Positions 14,707 through 21,500 of a DNA stretch of 21,500 bases are shown piece after piece (position 1 is the first letter of the stretch; each line of letters opens with the position of its first letter). A model generated the notes under the pieces. That model had not been told where the DNA came from. It searched no databases and saw only the letters and a program-made list of their open reading frames with translations. Where the stretch lies: positions 1 through 21,500 of the IMG/VR virus record IMGVR_UViG_3300037882_003995; one strand, given 5' to 3'. The position numbers and the translations under genes are program-made. This DNA comes from a virus.

Positions 14707-17700
14707 TTTCACGTGACATGCAGCTTGTCGCTGGCCCACTGTCAGCACCCAAAGCCCTGACTATCGCAGGCCTTAGGGAATCGCCCACTTTAGCCGATGC
14801 CCTGGCGGCATGCTCTGAGCTTGCGCATGTGCCACGCAATCAAATCGAGATTTCTATAGGCCCCACCATCATTGCGCGCGATCAATGGACCCTCACTGCG
14901 TGGCCAGATGATATTGCTCCGGTGATCATGGTGCGGCCTGCTGACCCTGCCACTATCGTTGCCACGGCAACCATGGTGTTCAAGGCAGTTGAGGCCTTTG
15001 CGGCGGCTAATCCCCAATTGTTTGCGGCTTTGGTCAATGCAGGCTTTGCCCTGTTGTCCAAGGCCTTTGATCCGCGTGCGAAAAAGCAACGAGCCGCGCA
15101 AGAGGCTTACAGCATTGAAAGGGCAGGCAATCAGGCGCGCCCAGGTCAGCCTGTTCCCGTGCTTATGGGCCGCCGCCGTATTTTTCCAAGTCTTGCCGCA
15201 CCGTATCGCAGGCGGGCCGATGGTGCCGGGAAGCTGTGGCTTGATGTTCTGCTTTGTGCGGGCGTTGGGCAAATGGATGTTGACACGCCCCGTCTTCAGG
15301 ACACGGCCCTGACATCAATCGACGGCGCGATCTGGCAAGCCCAAACCAAAGCGGGTGACCCCGCGCAGACCATTTATCCCAATGTTTGCTTCGCACAATA
15401 TGTGGGTCGTGAGTTTAAAGACAGCGCGGACGGCTGGCACACCACAAGCCTGCCGGATATTGTCACCAGTGTTGAAGTGCTGCTGTTTTATCCGGCGGGC
15501 CTCGGTCGGATAAAGAGCAATTCTGGCACGGTGGTTGGGCACAGCGTGACATATGAAGTACGCGTTGGTCCGGTCGCCGTCGCGCCCGACGCTGCGCCAT
15601 CGTCGTTTTCTTTTACGCATAGCGCCCAAACTCGCGATGGGTTTCACCGGGCACACACCATCACCGTCTCGCCTGCGCGTTATGATGTGCACTTTAGGCG
15701 CGTGACGCCAAATACAGGCACGGACAAATTGGAAAGTGCAATTCTGCTTCAGGTTGCGGGATTTTCCCCTGATGCCCCCGTTGCCGACCCCGATTTGCCC
15801 TTGATCTCAGTTTCAATCCCTGCGTCCAAAGTGTCAGAGGGGAGCATCGGCTCGTTCAATGTGGTGGCGACATCGCGTGTGCGCGAAGTCACAGCGACCG
15901 GGCCAGCGGCCATGATCGGCACGCGCAATCCAGCCGATCTTTTGCCCTCGGTCGCCGCTGCACCGTTTGCTGATCGCGCTTTGCCCGATACGGAAATTGA
16001 TTGGCCGACTCTTGCCACTTGGCGGGCATGGTGCGTCGCGCGGGGCTACTCCTGTGATCTCTATGAGGAAGGTGAAGTCGGGGGTGCAGAGCTGATGACG
16101 CGCATCGCCGCCACGGGGCGCGGGCGTTGGGTGTGGCGCAACGGGAAGCTCAGCGTCGTATGGGACGGTGAAAAGCCTGCAGCAACGCAGCTTTTCACGA
16201 CACGCAACGTGTCGCGGCTTTCGGGGAAGTTGATTTGGCCAGAGCCTGTGCATGGCCTGCGCGTATCTTTCGCGCGTGCTGAGCGCGATTATGCTACCGA
16301 TGAAATGGAGATTTTCGCCCAAGGCTACACAGGCTCCACAGCGACATTGTTTGATACTGCTGAAATTCGTGATCAGTGCGACACTGATCAAGTATCGACG
16401 ACCGCTGATCGAATGCTGCGAGAAACGCACGAACGGGCAGAAACATTCATTTTCGAAACTGATGGCGAAGTCCGCGCCATCAAACAATTGGACAGAATTT
16501 GGTTGACGCATCCAGGTGGTTTGGCGGGGCTTGCGAGTGCGCGTGTGTTGGACGTCTCCGCCGGTACGGTAAAGCTGGATCAAGCCGTGCGGGCACCCGC
16601 CGGGCAGCCGCTAGGCCTGCGCGCACGGCGTGGGGCCAACACCTTTGCAAGCATCGCAATTGCAAGTTTTGCAGTCGAAACTTACACCGATGTGCTGACA
16701 TTTGACGGCCCGCCGTCTCTGGATCTTCAGGTGGGTGATTTGGTGGGCTTTGGCGTCCGCACAATGGAATCATTTGATCTTGTCGTGGACACGATAAAGC
16801 CGCTTGCTAATAGCCGTTTTCAAGTCACCGCATGGCCTTACAGCAGTATCTTGGCAGGCACCGACCCCGCTACAGTTTATCGCACTTTTGCGGCCAACGT
16901 GATTGGCGGTGTGATCAGCGGCCAGTCAAGTGATGAGGGGATCAGATTGGCAGCGGGGATTATTGGCGCTGCGGGCGCGCCCGCCATCGGCACAAACATG
17001 GTGCGCTTTTCGCGAATGGACACCACGCGCGGCTATAAGGTGTTTTTCAACACAACCGGCCTCACACCTGCGCTCGCGGTTTTTGGCGATGCGAATGGGC
17101 AAAATTATCTGTTGGGATTTTTAGGTGCTTCGGTGGCTGCAGGCACGCAATTGTTTTTTGGGCCCGATGAACTTACCAATTTGGTCGGGTTGATACCGGG
17201 CCAGCGCTATGAGTTTTCAGCCGAGCCGATCTTTTCTGGCGCCGGTGCAGGTGCCACCCAAGAGCTTGTGCTGTTTGAATTTGATCTCGCCGGAGCGCCC
17301 TTGGCGGGCACGGTGTTGGGGACCGGTAGCGTTCAGGGTGTGTTTGCACCCATGGGCGGATTTGTGACGCTGCAGGCAACCACGAAATACGTTTGGCTGT
17401 TTCAGCGCATCATTTTTCAGGCGGGCAATGGTGCGCCCATCTTTGGCCTGCGGCGACCCTTCGTGGGCGCTGCGCGACTAGATCAGACTGTCTTATCGCC
17501 TTACTCCACCGGTGCCGAGGCCCAATTGGGGGCGGATGTGACGGGCGACAATACCGCCAAATTTTTAAAGGATGCAGGGACCGAAGCCTATCGCAATCGT
17601 GCGCGCCAATCGACGGCCCCAGTTTCGCCGCTGTCCGGCGATTATTGGGAAGACACGAGCGTTGCGCCTGTGCTGATCAAGCGTTACATCGGCGGTGTTT

Positions 17701-18863
17701 GGGTGACGCAAAATGTTGAAGGCGCGACCCGCAACATTGTCACCTGCAGCACGGTCGCCCCTGCCACGCCAATTGATAACGACATCTGGGTGGACACAAA
17801 TGCGCCTGTCACGATCAAGACGCGGGTAGGTGCAGCGTGGGTGGCGGGCGGCAATGTGGCGACCAGCCTGTCCCAAGTCAACGCGTCCGAGGCTGCAAAA
17901 TTGAGCGGCGTGGAGACTGGCGCGACGAAAAACATCAGCACGCGAGGGCTTTTGTCGGAGTTTCCCGTGGGTTCGCCGGGTGATTTCTACTATGTGACGG
18001 ACCTTAAGGTGCTCTACCAGAAAATCGGGGTTTTCTGGGAGATTTCCGCGAATAACTTCACCAATACCACTGAGCTGACTGACGGCGCGGGCCTTGGCAC
18101 AACGGCCATTTGGTCGGGTGTGACCGGTTCGAATAAGCCTCAAGACAATGCAGATGTGACGGCAAGCGTGTTGCCTCAATTGATTGGCCCCTCGTTTCGG
18201 ATATTTGACGTCAATGCCTCGGGTGCGGTCACGCCGTCCACGCAATTACCGCTTGGCTTGGCTTATCAATTGCTGCGCGGCGCGACTGATGTTTCGACCT
18301 CCGCTGTATGGTCGATTGTCGGCGCATCTGGCGTCACGCTTGGCACCATCACAAATGGTAATGTCAACATTACGGCGATAGGAACTAATGGCGGCACATT
18401 TAAGGTGCGCGCGGTTTATCTGACATTTGCATATGAAATTGACGTTGCTGTTGGGGTCAACACTGTCTCAACGGGCGGTGCGGCCAGCGCGGGCAATAAG
18501 GGCGAGACCAATTCGGGCACAGCGGGCGCGGGCTGGCAAACAATTTTGTCAACTACCGTCACCAGCGGGGGTGGCTTTGCCAGCATTCTAGGCAATCTGA
18601 CGCCTTTAACAGGGTCTGGCAATTGGAATGGGCGAGCGCGCCTGACGATTGACGGCACGGCCATTGTCACCACTGCCAGTCAGAATGTTGTGACAGGGGG
18701 GGTGATGAGTGCAGCTGATTTCACCGAGATTTTCGACGTCGCGCCCACGGTGACGTCAGGCCAAAAAACCTATGCCATTCAGCTTGAACGCACCTCTGGC
18801 ACAGGGTCAATCGACAGCACAGACACGCGCCTGCGCGTGATCGTCACGCCACAAATCGCATAG
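14703..18863 (+). CDS. Tail-tip / host-specificity protein, gpJ-like
   Basis: This protein forms the tail tip and probably binds the receptor. The product has 1386 residues from ATG 14703 (overlap ATGA); a TTG at 14685 is a weaker alternative. Residues 1-75 look like a small beta-grasp domain and 78-120 are hydrophobic, an arrangement that resembles gpI and may replace it. PVPVLMGRRRIFPS at about 150-165 and the beta-rich region to about 700 match the TipJ core. Residues about 735-925 look like a beta-sandwich. Three W/Y-D-T repeats follow at about 975-1115, then AKLSGVETGATKN- and DGAGLGTTAIWSGVTG-type fibre motifs, an Ig-like region at about 1165-1255, and a final beta domain. Confidence 0.88.
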   Translation: MISRDMQLVAGPLSAPKALTIAGLRESPTLADALAACSELAHVPRNQIEISIGPTIIARDQWTLTAWPDDIAPVIMVRPADPATIVATATMVFKAVEAFAAANPQLFAALVNAGFALLSKAFDPRAKKQRAAQEAYSIERAGNQARPGQPVPVLMGRRRIFPSLAAPYRRRADGAGKLWLDVLLCAGVGQMDVDTPRLQDTALTSIDGAIWQAQTKAGDPAQTIYPNVCFAQYVGREFKDSADGWHTTSLPDIVTSVEVLLFYPAGLGRIKSNSGTVVGHSVTYEVRVGPVAVAPDAAPSSFSFTHSAQTRDGFHRAHTITVSPARYDVHFRRVTPNTGTDKLESAILLQVAGFSPDAPVADPDLPLISVSIPASKVSEGSIGSFNVVATSRVREVTATGPAAMIGTRNPADLLPSVAAAPFADRALPDTEIDWPTLATWRAWCVARGYSCDLYEEGEVGGAELMTRIAATGRGRWVWRNGKLSVVWDGEKPAATQLFTTRNVSRLSGKLIWPEPVHGLRVSFARAERDYATDEMEIFAQGYTGSTATLFDTAEIRDQCDTDQVSTTADRMLRETHERAETFIFETDGEVRAIKQLDRIWLTHPGGLAGLASARVLDVSAGTVKLDQAVRAPAGQPLGLRARRGANTFASIAIASFAVETYTDVLTFDGPPSLDLQVGDLVGFGVRTMESFDLVVDTIKPLANSRFQVTAWPYSSILAGTDPATVYRTFAANVIGGVISGQSSDEGIRLAAGIIGAAGAPAIGTNMVRFSRMDTTRGYKVFFNTTGLTPALAVFGDANGQNYLLGFLGASVAAGTQLFFGPDELTNLVGLIPGQRYEFSAEPIFSGAGAGATQELVLFEFDLAGAPLAGTVLGTGSVQGVFAPMGGFVTLQATTKYVWLFQRIIFQAGNGAPIFGLRRPFVGAARLDQTVLSPYSTGAEAQLGADVTGDNTAKFLKDAGTEAYRNRARQSTAPVSPLSGDYWEDTSVAPVLIKRYIGGVWVTQNVEGATRNIVTCSTVAPATPIDNDIWVDTNAPVTIKTRVGAAWVAGGNVATSLSQVNASEAAKLSGVETGATKNISTRGLLSEFPVGSPGDFYYVTDLKVLYQKIGVFWEISANNFTNTTELTDGAGLGTTAIWSGVTGSNKPQDNADVTASVLPQLIGPSFRIFDVNASGAVTPSTQLPLGLAYQLLRGATDVSTSAVWSIVGASGVTLGTITNGNVNITAIGTNGGTFKVRAVYLTFAYEIDVAVGVNTVSTGGAASAGNKGETNSGTAGAGWQTILSTTVTSGGGFASILGNLTPLTGSGNWNGRARLTIDGTAIVTTASQNVVTGGVMSAADFTEIFDVAPTVTSGQKTYAIQLERTSGTGSIDSTDTRLRVIVTPQIA
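17628..18059 (+). repeat. Three degenerate repeats in the tail-tip protein C-terminal region
   Basis: Three units share the pattern Gly/Asn-Asp-aromatic/Ile-Trp/Tyr-x-Asp/Thr, then a Lys-x-hydrophobic strand, then Gly-x-x-Trp. They are GDYWEDTSVAPVLIKRYIGG near residue 982, NDIWVDTNAPVTIKTRVGAA near 1029, and GDFYYVTDLKVLYQKIGVF near 1096. Spacing is 47 and 67 residues. The match is at protein level only; the DNA is diverged, which implies an old duplication. Confidence 0.6.
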
Positions 18864-18875
18864 GAGATCGCACCG

Positions 18876-19217
18876 ATGAACACCGACCTCGCCAACCGAA
18901 TTGCGGCGCTTGCCGCCAGCGACCGCAGCACAGACCGCCTTGCAGAGGCGGCTACTTTGCCAGAGGCGCTCGCCATTATGGGCGCTTTTGACTGCCTCGC
19001 CAGCCGCTTTGATGGCGACAAGGCGCTGACCTCTGATGAGGTGGTTTTGCTGGCCGATTGCGCAACATTCCTGCGCGATACCAAAATGCGCAGCGCCAAT
19101 CACTTCCCTGATTTGGCCTTGGAAGTGATTGAGTGGTGTCGGTCGCAAGGCTTGATTGAAATGCCAACACCACCACCCCCCGCCGCCCTAATGGGCGGTT
19201 TTTTAATGGAGCAATGA
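18876..19217 (+). CDS. Unrecognised 113-aa protein at the tail/lysis boundary
   Basis: I do not recognise this protein. It is largely helical: residues 1-30 and 28-60 are Ala/Leu/Asp-rich (TLPEALAIMGAFDCLASRF), a SDEVVLLADCATFLRD helix follows, and ALEVIEWCRSQGLIEMP precedes a Pro-rich tail. No membrane segment or signal peptide is seen. A GGAG site lies about nine bases before the ATG, 12 bases after the J-like gene. The last codons (AALMGGFLMEQ) are read through the stem, loop and T-run of an intrinsic terminator. The gene is the last before the lysis genes. A tail-fibre chaperone is possible by position, as such genes often follow fibre genes, but no sequence evidence supports it. Confidence 0.65.
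   Translation: MNTDLANRIAALAASDRSTDRLAEAATLPEALAIMGAFDCLASRFDGDKALTSDEVVLLADCATFLRDTKMRSANHFPDLALEVIEWCRSQGLIEMPTPPPPAALMGGFLMEQ
19183..19204 (+). terminator. Intrinsic terminator overlapping the end of a coding sequence
   Basis: A six-base GC-only stem (CCGCCC at 19183-19188, GGGCGG at 19193-19198) with a TAAT loop is followed directly by six T residues (19199-19204). It lies inside the last codons of the 113-aa protein, 13 bases before its final base, and just upstream of the endolysin start at 19219. The orientation is plus-strand, between the structural and lysis genes. Confidence 0.8.
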
Positions 19218-19218
19218 T

Positions 19219-19704
19219 ATGAACTTTACAGCAGGACGGCCGGTGCACACGATTGTCGTGCATTCCAGCGCCACACAGCCAATTGCGAGCATTGATGCGG
19301 TTGACATTAAGGCGTGGCATCTAAAGCAGGGGTGGTCCGATATTGGCTATCATTTTGTGATTCCAGTCGATGCCAAGGCGCAAGTCGGGCGCGCGCTCAA
19401 TCTAGTCGGCAGCCATGTGCGCGGTCATAATGCTGGCACTATCGGCATTTGTATGGTTGGCGGCGTCGGCAAAGACAGCAAGCCAACTGACAATTACTTG
19501 CCAGCCCAAAAGCAGGCACTCTTCACGCTCATCCAAAGCCTTCGCGCTGCTAATCCGTCCATTACAAAGGTTTGCGGGCATCGTGATTTGTCGCCAGACC
19601 TCAATAAAGACGGCAAGATCACATCCAACGAATGGGTCAAGGCGTGTCCATGCTTTGATGCTGGCGCGTGGTATGCCGCCGAGCTGAAGGCGCGCGGGCT
19701 ATGA
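19219..19704 (+). CDS. Endolysin: N-acetylmuramoyl-L-alanine amidase (Amidase_2) with EF-hand loop
   Basis: This zinc enzyme cuts the bond between MurNAc and L-Ala in peptidoglycan to release phage. The product has 161 residues, one catalytic domain similar to T7 lysozyme (151). Predicted zinc ligands are His15 (VVHSSAT), His121 (CGHRD) and Cys143 or Cys145 (KACPCFD); Tyr44 (DIGYHF) and Lys141 match the catalytic Tyr and Lys of T7 lysozyme. Between His121 and the Cys lies DLNKDGKITSNE (residues 127-138), a full canonical EF-hand calcium loop. There is no signal peptide, so export needs a holin. A GGAG site lies seven bases before the ATG. The stop overlaps the next ATG (ATGA). Confidence 0.93.
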   Translation: MNFTAGRPVHTIVVHSSATQPIASIDAVDIKAWHLKQGWSDIGYHFVIPVDAKAQVGRALNLVGSHVRGHNAGTIGICMVGGVGKDSKPTDNYLPAQKQALFTLIQSLRAANPSITKVCGHRDLSPDLNKDGKITSNEWVKACPCFDAGAWYAAELKARGL

Positions 19705-20042
19705 TCGCGCGGATCCTTGGCGGGGTCTGCCTGGCGCTGGTTGTGGCGGTCACGGTCCAGACTGTCAGCCTCAAGCGGACGCAGGCGGCTTTGTCGGCGT
19801 CGGAATCGGTTCGCGCGGGCCTTGTTCGTGATCTGGGGGCGGTGACAGCCGCCCGCCAAACCGAGCGCGAGCAATGCGCACAAGACTTCGCGGGCGAGGT
19901 TGAGCGGGGCAAAATCGAGGTCGCCAAGGCAGCCAAAGCCGCACTGGCCCGCTCTCAAATCACGGGCCTTTGCCCGCGTGCATCCACACAAGCGGAGCGC
20001 CTTGCGGCCCTTCGCGCCAATTCAGGGGAAAGCAAACCATGA
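19701..20042 (+). CDS. Inner-membrane spanin subunit (Rz-like)
   Basis: The product has 113 residues from ATG 19701 (ATGA overlap with the endolysin). Residues about 2-22 (IARILGGVCLALVVAVTVQT) form one N-terminal membrane segment; the rest is a charged, Ala/Glu/Arg/Lys-rich helical domain with coiled-coil character that would lie in the periplasm. This is the type II topology of i-spanins, which pair with an outer-membrane lipoprotein to fuse the two membranes after wall breakdown. The assignment rests on topology, size, its place directly after the endolysin and the adjacent lipoprotein, since spanins are poorly conserved. Cys residues at about 59 and 90 could form disulfides. Confidence 0.75.
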   Translation: MIARILGGVCLALVVAVTVQTVSLKRTQAALSASESVRAGLVRDLGAVTAARQTEREQCAQDFAGEVERGKIEVAKAAKAALARSQITGLCPRASTQAERLAALRANSGESKP

Positions 20043-20329
20043 GGCATATCTTCCTTCTCTGCGCGGGTCTGGCAATTGCGGCCTGCCAGACCACACAAAC
20101 CGCGCCGCCCGTCGCACCGCCGGCCTGTCCGCCATCCTTGACGCAAGCGCTCGAGGCCCAGCCCACGGTGCCAGACGGTGCCGACTTTGACCTTGCCGAC
20201 ACGCCAGAGGCCCGCACCGCAGGCGACATCTACCTCGCCTATGTCGAAACCCTCGCGCGCTGGGGCCGCGATGGCTGGGCGCGGGCTGCAATATCCAAAA
20301 CCCACTGTGAGGCCAAAACCAATGGATAA
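20039..20329 (+). CDS. Outer-membrane spanin lipoprotein (Rz1-like)
   Basis: The product has 96 residues from ATG 20039 (ATGA overlap with the i-spanin). Residues 1-16 (MRHIFLLCAGLAIAAC) are a lipoprotein signal with lipobox I13-A14-A15-C16; the mature protein starts at Cys16. It is followed by a Pro-rich stretch (TAPPVAPPACPPS), a hallmark of Rz1 proteins. The C-terminal half is helical and may contact the i-spanin. In lambda, Rz1 is nested inside Rz; here the genes only overlap by four bases, the separated or overlapping architecture known from other phages. The stop overlaps the next gene by eight bases. Confidence 0.75.
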   Translation: MRHIFLLCAGLAIAACQTTQTAPPVAPPACPPSLTQALEAQPTVPDGADFDLADTPEARTAGDIYLAYVETLARWGRDGWARAAISKTHCEAKTNG

Positions 20330-20687
20330 CCCGCTTTTCTGGTCAATGGCGCACGCCTTGGCCTTCATCGTCCTCATCTCGATCATCATTGTTCGCCCTG
20401 GCTATTGGGCGGGGTCGATCAATTGGCTGTCAGCCGTCGCGCTGGTCTTGCTCTCGACCGTGCGCGGCAAGGTGGCCCCACGCGGCGCGCGCACCCGCTG
20501 GCAATTCACCTGCCTTGTGTGCGGGGCTGCGGCCTCTGCCATGACGGCGCTGTCCTATCTTGCCCTATCGGCGTCTCTGCCACACGCGGCGGTGATGGTG
20601 GGGTTTGGGCGATGTTGGATGCTGTTGATTGTCATGGCTTTCGCGCTTGGGTCACTCTCGACTGGGCGTGACGGTCATGCAGTTTGA
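20322..20687 (+). CDS. Small multi-pass membrane protein, holin candidate
   Basis: The product has 121 residues from ATG 20322, which overlaps the o-spanin stop by eight bases (ATGGATAA). Four hydrophobic segments are visible: about residues 8-27 (MAHALAFIVLISIIIV), 31-46 (INWLSAVALVLLS), 61-82 (FTCLVCGAAASAMTALSYLAL) and 88-112. A basic stretch (RGKVAPRGARTR) lies between segments two and three. Size and topology fit a holin or antiholin, and the neighbours are lysis genes, but no holin family motif is recognised. It may instead be an accessory membrane protein. No good ribosome-binding site is visible, so coupling to the spanin gene is likely. Confidence 0.55.
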   Translation: MDNPLFWSMAHALAFIVLISIIIVRPGYWAGSINWLSAVALVLLSTVRGKVAPRGARTRWQFTCLVCGAAASAMTALSYLALSASLPHAAVMVGFGRCWMLLIVMAFALGSLSTGRDGHAV

Positions 20688-21087
20688 GGCTATCGGCGTC
20701 TTTATCATAGCCAATTGGATGGCACTCATGGCGGGCATTTTGGGCCTTGCCATGCGGGCCTCTCGCGTGCCGTTGCCCAATGGAGGCGCGGAACCACGCT
20801 CTATCTGGGCGCACGGTTGGCGATTGTTTCGCGTATGGATCGAAGCAACGGCCGGCGCATTTGTGCTGGCGCTCATTGCGGCGGGCGGCATGATCGCCAA
20901 GCCTGACCTTGTCGCGGCGGGAGCATCGCCCTTTGTGCTTGCTCTGTTTGTGTTTCTTGGTGCGGCCGCATCTGATCTCTGGATGCGCTGGGGAACCGAT
21001 CCAACTAAAGCGCCGGGCGACATCGCCAATGCTGTTGGCGGTCTGGTCGATGTTTGGCGACGGTTTAAGGGGGATGTGGCGTCGTGA
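20677..21087 (+). CDS. Small membrane protein, holin candidate
   Basis: The product has 136 residues from ATG 20677; a GTG at 20668 in the same frame is an alternative. It overlaps the preceding gene by 11 bases. Hydrophobic segments lie at about residues 4-24 (AIGVFIIANWMALMAGILGLA), 53-72 (TAGAFVLALIAAGGMIA) and 80-97 (ASPFVLALFVFLGAAAS), with a basic Arg/Trp region between the first two and a charged C-terminus (VWRRFKGDVAS). Three segments, a charged tail and this size match class I holins. Of the two small membrane proteins this looks the better holin, and the other may modulate it. The stop overlaps the next GTG (GTGA). Confidence 0.6.
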   Translation: MQFEAIGVFIIANWMALMAGILGLAMRASRVPLPNGGAEPRSIWAHGWRLFRVWIEATAGAFVLALIAAGGMIAKPDLVAAGASPFVLALFVFLGAAASDLWMRWGTDPTKAPGDIANAVGGLVDVWRRFKGDVAS

Positions 21088-21500
21088 CGCTTAAAGCTCC
21101 CTTTCCATGGTTTGGCGGCAAAAGCCGCGTGGCTGACTTGATCTGGTCCCGCCTTGGCGCAGACGTAAACCGCTATATTGAGCCCTTTTTTGGCAGCGGT
21201 GCCACATTGCTGGCGCGGCCTTTGCCGCCTGATGGCGTGCCAGATGGCGGGGAGGTGGCGAACGACTATGACGGCCTGCTCGCAAACTTCTGGCGCGCTA
21301 TTCAGGCCGACCCTGCCGGTGTGGCCCGCTTTGCCGATTATCCGATCAGCGAGATCGATCTGGGCGCGCGTCATGCGTGGCTGGTCGCGCGCAAGGCACG
21401 ACTCAAATGGGCGCTTGAAGATCCCGACTTCTATGACATCAAGGCCGCTGGCTGGTGGGTGTGGGGCCAAAGCCAATGGATTGGCGGCGGCTTTTGCAGC
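21084..21500 (+). CDS. DNA N6-adenine methyltransferase, Dam/D12 class (5' part, cut by window end)
   Basis: This enzyme should transfer methyl groups from S-adenosylmethionine to adenine in phage DNA, a common way to avoid host restriction or to mark DNA. The window contains 139 codons. Motif PFPWFGGKSRVA at residues 6-17 and YIEPFFGSGATLL at 31-43 are the cofactor-binding elements of D12-class enzymes; NDYDGLLANFW at 60-70 follows as in the family. A later GWWVWGQSQWIGGGF segment is usual in phage members. The catalytic DPPY motif would be beyond the edge. The start is GTG 21084, overlapping the holin-candidate stop (GTGA). The target site cannot be told from this part. Confidence 0.9.
   Translation, partial: MTLKAPFPWFGGKSRVADLIWSRLGADVNRYIEPFFGSGATLLARPLPPDGVPDGGEVANDYDGLLANFWRAIQADPAGVARFADYPISEIDLGARHAWLVARKARLKWALEDPDFYDIKAAGWWVWGQSQWIGGGFCS

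Noticed and set aside
13895-14839. Minus-strand open frame of 314 codons across three tail genes
   Set aside because: It crosses the confident DUF1833, NlpC/P60 and J-like genes and reads as low-complexity His/Arg/Ser-rich sequence with no domain; a shadow frame.
18835-18849. Six-base hairpin GCGTGA / TCACGC near the end of the tail-tip gene
   Set aside because: It has no T-run and is inside the coding sequence; too weak to call a terminator.
1-21500. Search for tRNA genes, CRISPR arrays, insertion sequences, integrase or attachment sites
   Set aside because: None were seen by reading; the plus strand is almost entirely occupied by phage structural and lysis genes, with gaps below about 45 bases.

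Overview
The window is a continuous late-gene (structural and lysis) block of a lambda-like tailed phage or prophage. All 23 genes lie on the plus strand. They are packed with 1-11 base start/stop overlaps or short gaps, and no gene-free stretch exceeds about 45 bases. The sequence is moderately GC-rich. The families present (a DUF6441-like and a DUF1833-like tail gene, a tail-tip protein with a built-in N-terminal domain) suggest a Gram-negative, probably alphaproteobacterial, host. The Gram-negative part is supported by a lipoprotein spanin; the taxon is inference. No integrase, repressor, tRNA or host gene lies inside the window, so prophage versus free phage cannot be decided here.

Packaging and head (1-6583): the C-terminal 360 codons of a GpA-type terminase large subunit, an unrecognised 64-aa protein, a gpW-like head-tail joiner, a lambda-family portal, and an S49 prohead protease. 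An in-frame internal start with a strong Shine-Dalgarno site inside the protease gene should give a separate Nu3-like scaffold. A gpD-like decoration protein, a gpE-like major capsid protein and a probable head-tail connector at the FII position follow. The order W-B-C/Nu3-D-E is that of lambda; FI is missing.

Tail (6576-18863): a gpZ/DUF6441-like protein, a probable tail terminator, a small unknown, the tail tube protein, a probable assembly chaperone, a 1003-aa tape measure, a gpM-like protein that appears internally duplicated, a DUF1833 (L-position) protein, an NlpC/P60 peptidase (K position) and a 1386-aa J-like tail-tip/receptor-binding protein. That protein has three degenerate repeats and an Ig-like region near its C-terminus. 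No separate gpI gene is present.

Lysis and end (18876-21500): an unknown 113-aa protein whose 3' end overlaps a textbook intrinsic terminator, a zinc amidase endolysin carrying a canonical EF-hand loop, an i-spanin/o-spanin pair, two small multi-pass membrane proteins that are holin candidates, and the start of a Dam-type N6-adenine methyltransferase cut off by the window edge.

The most notable non-coding signals are a perfect 14-base inverted repeat flanking the start of the FII-position gene (6180-6193 and 6249-6262), the terminator at 19183-19204, and the internal scaffold start at 4203. I found no clearly new multi-gene defence or mobile system. The novelty is in regulation, and in the composition of the tail and lysis modules.
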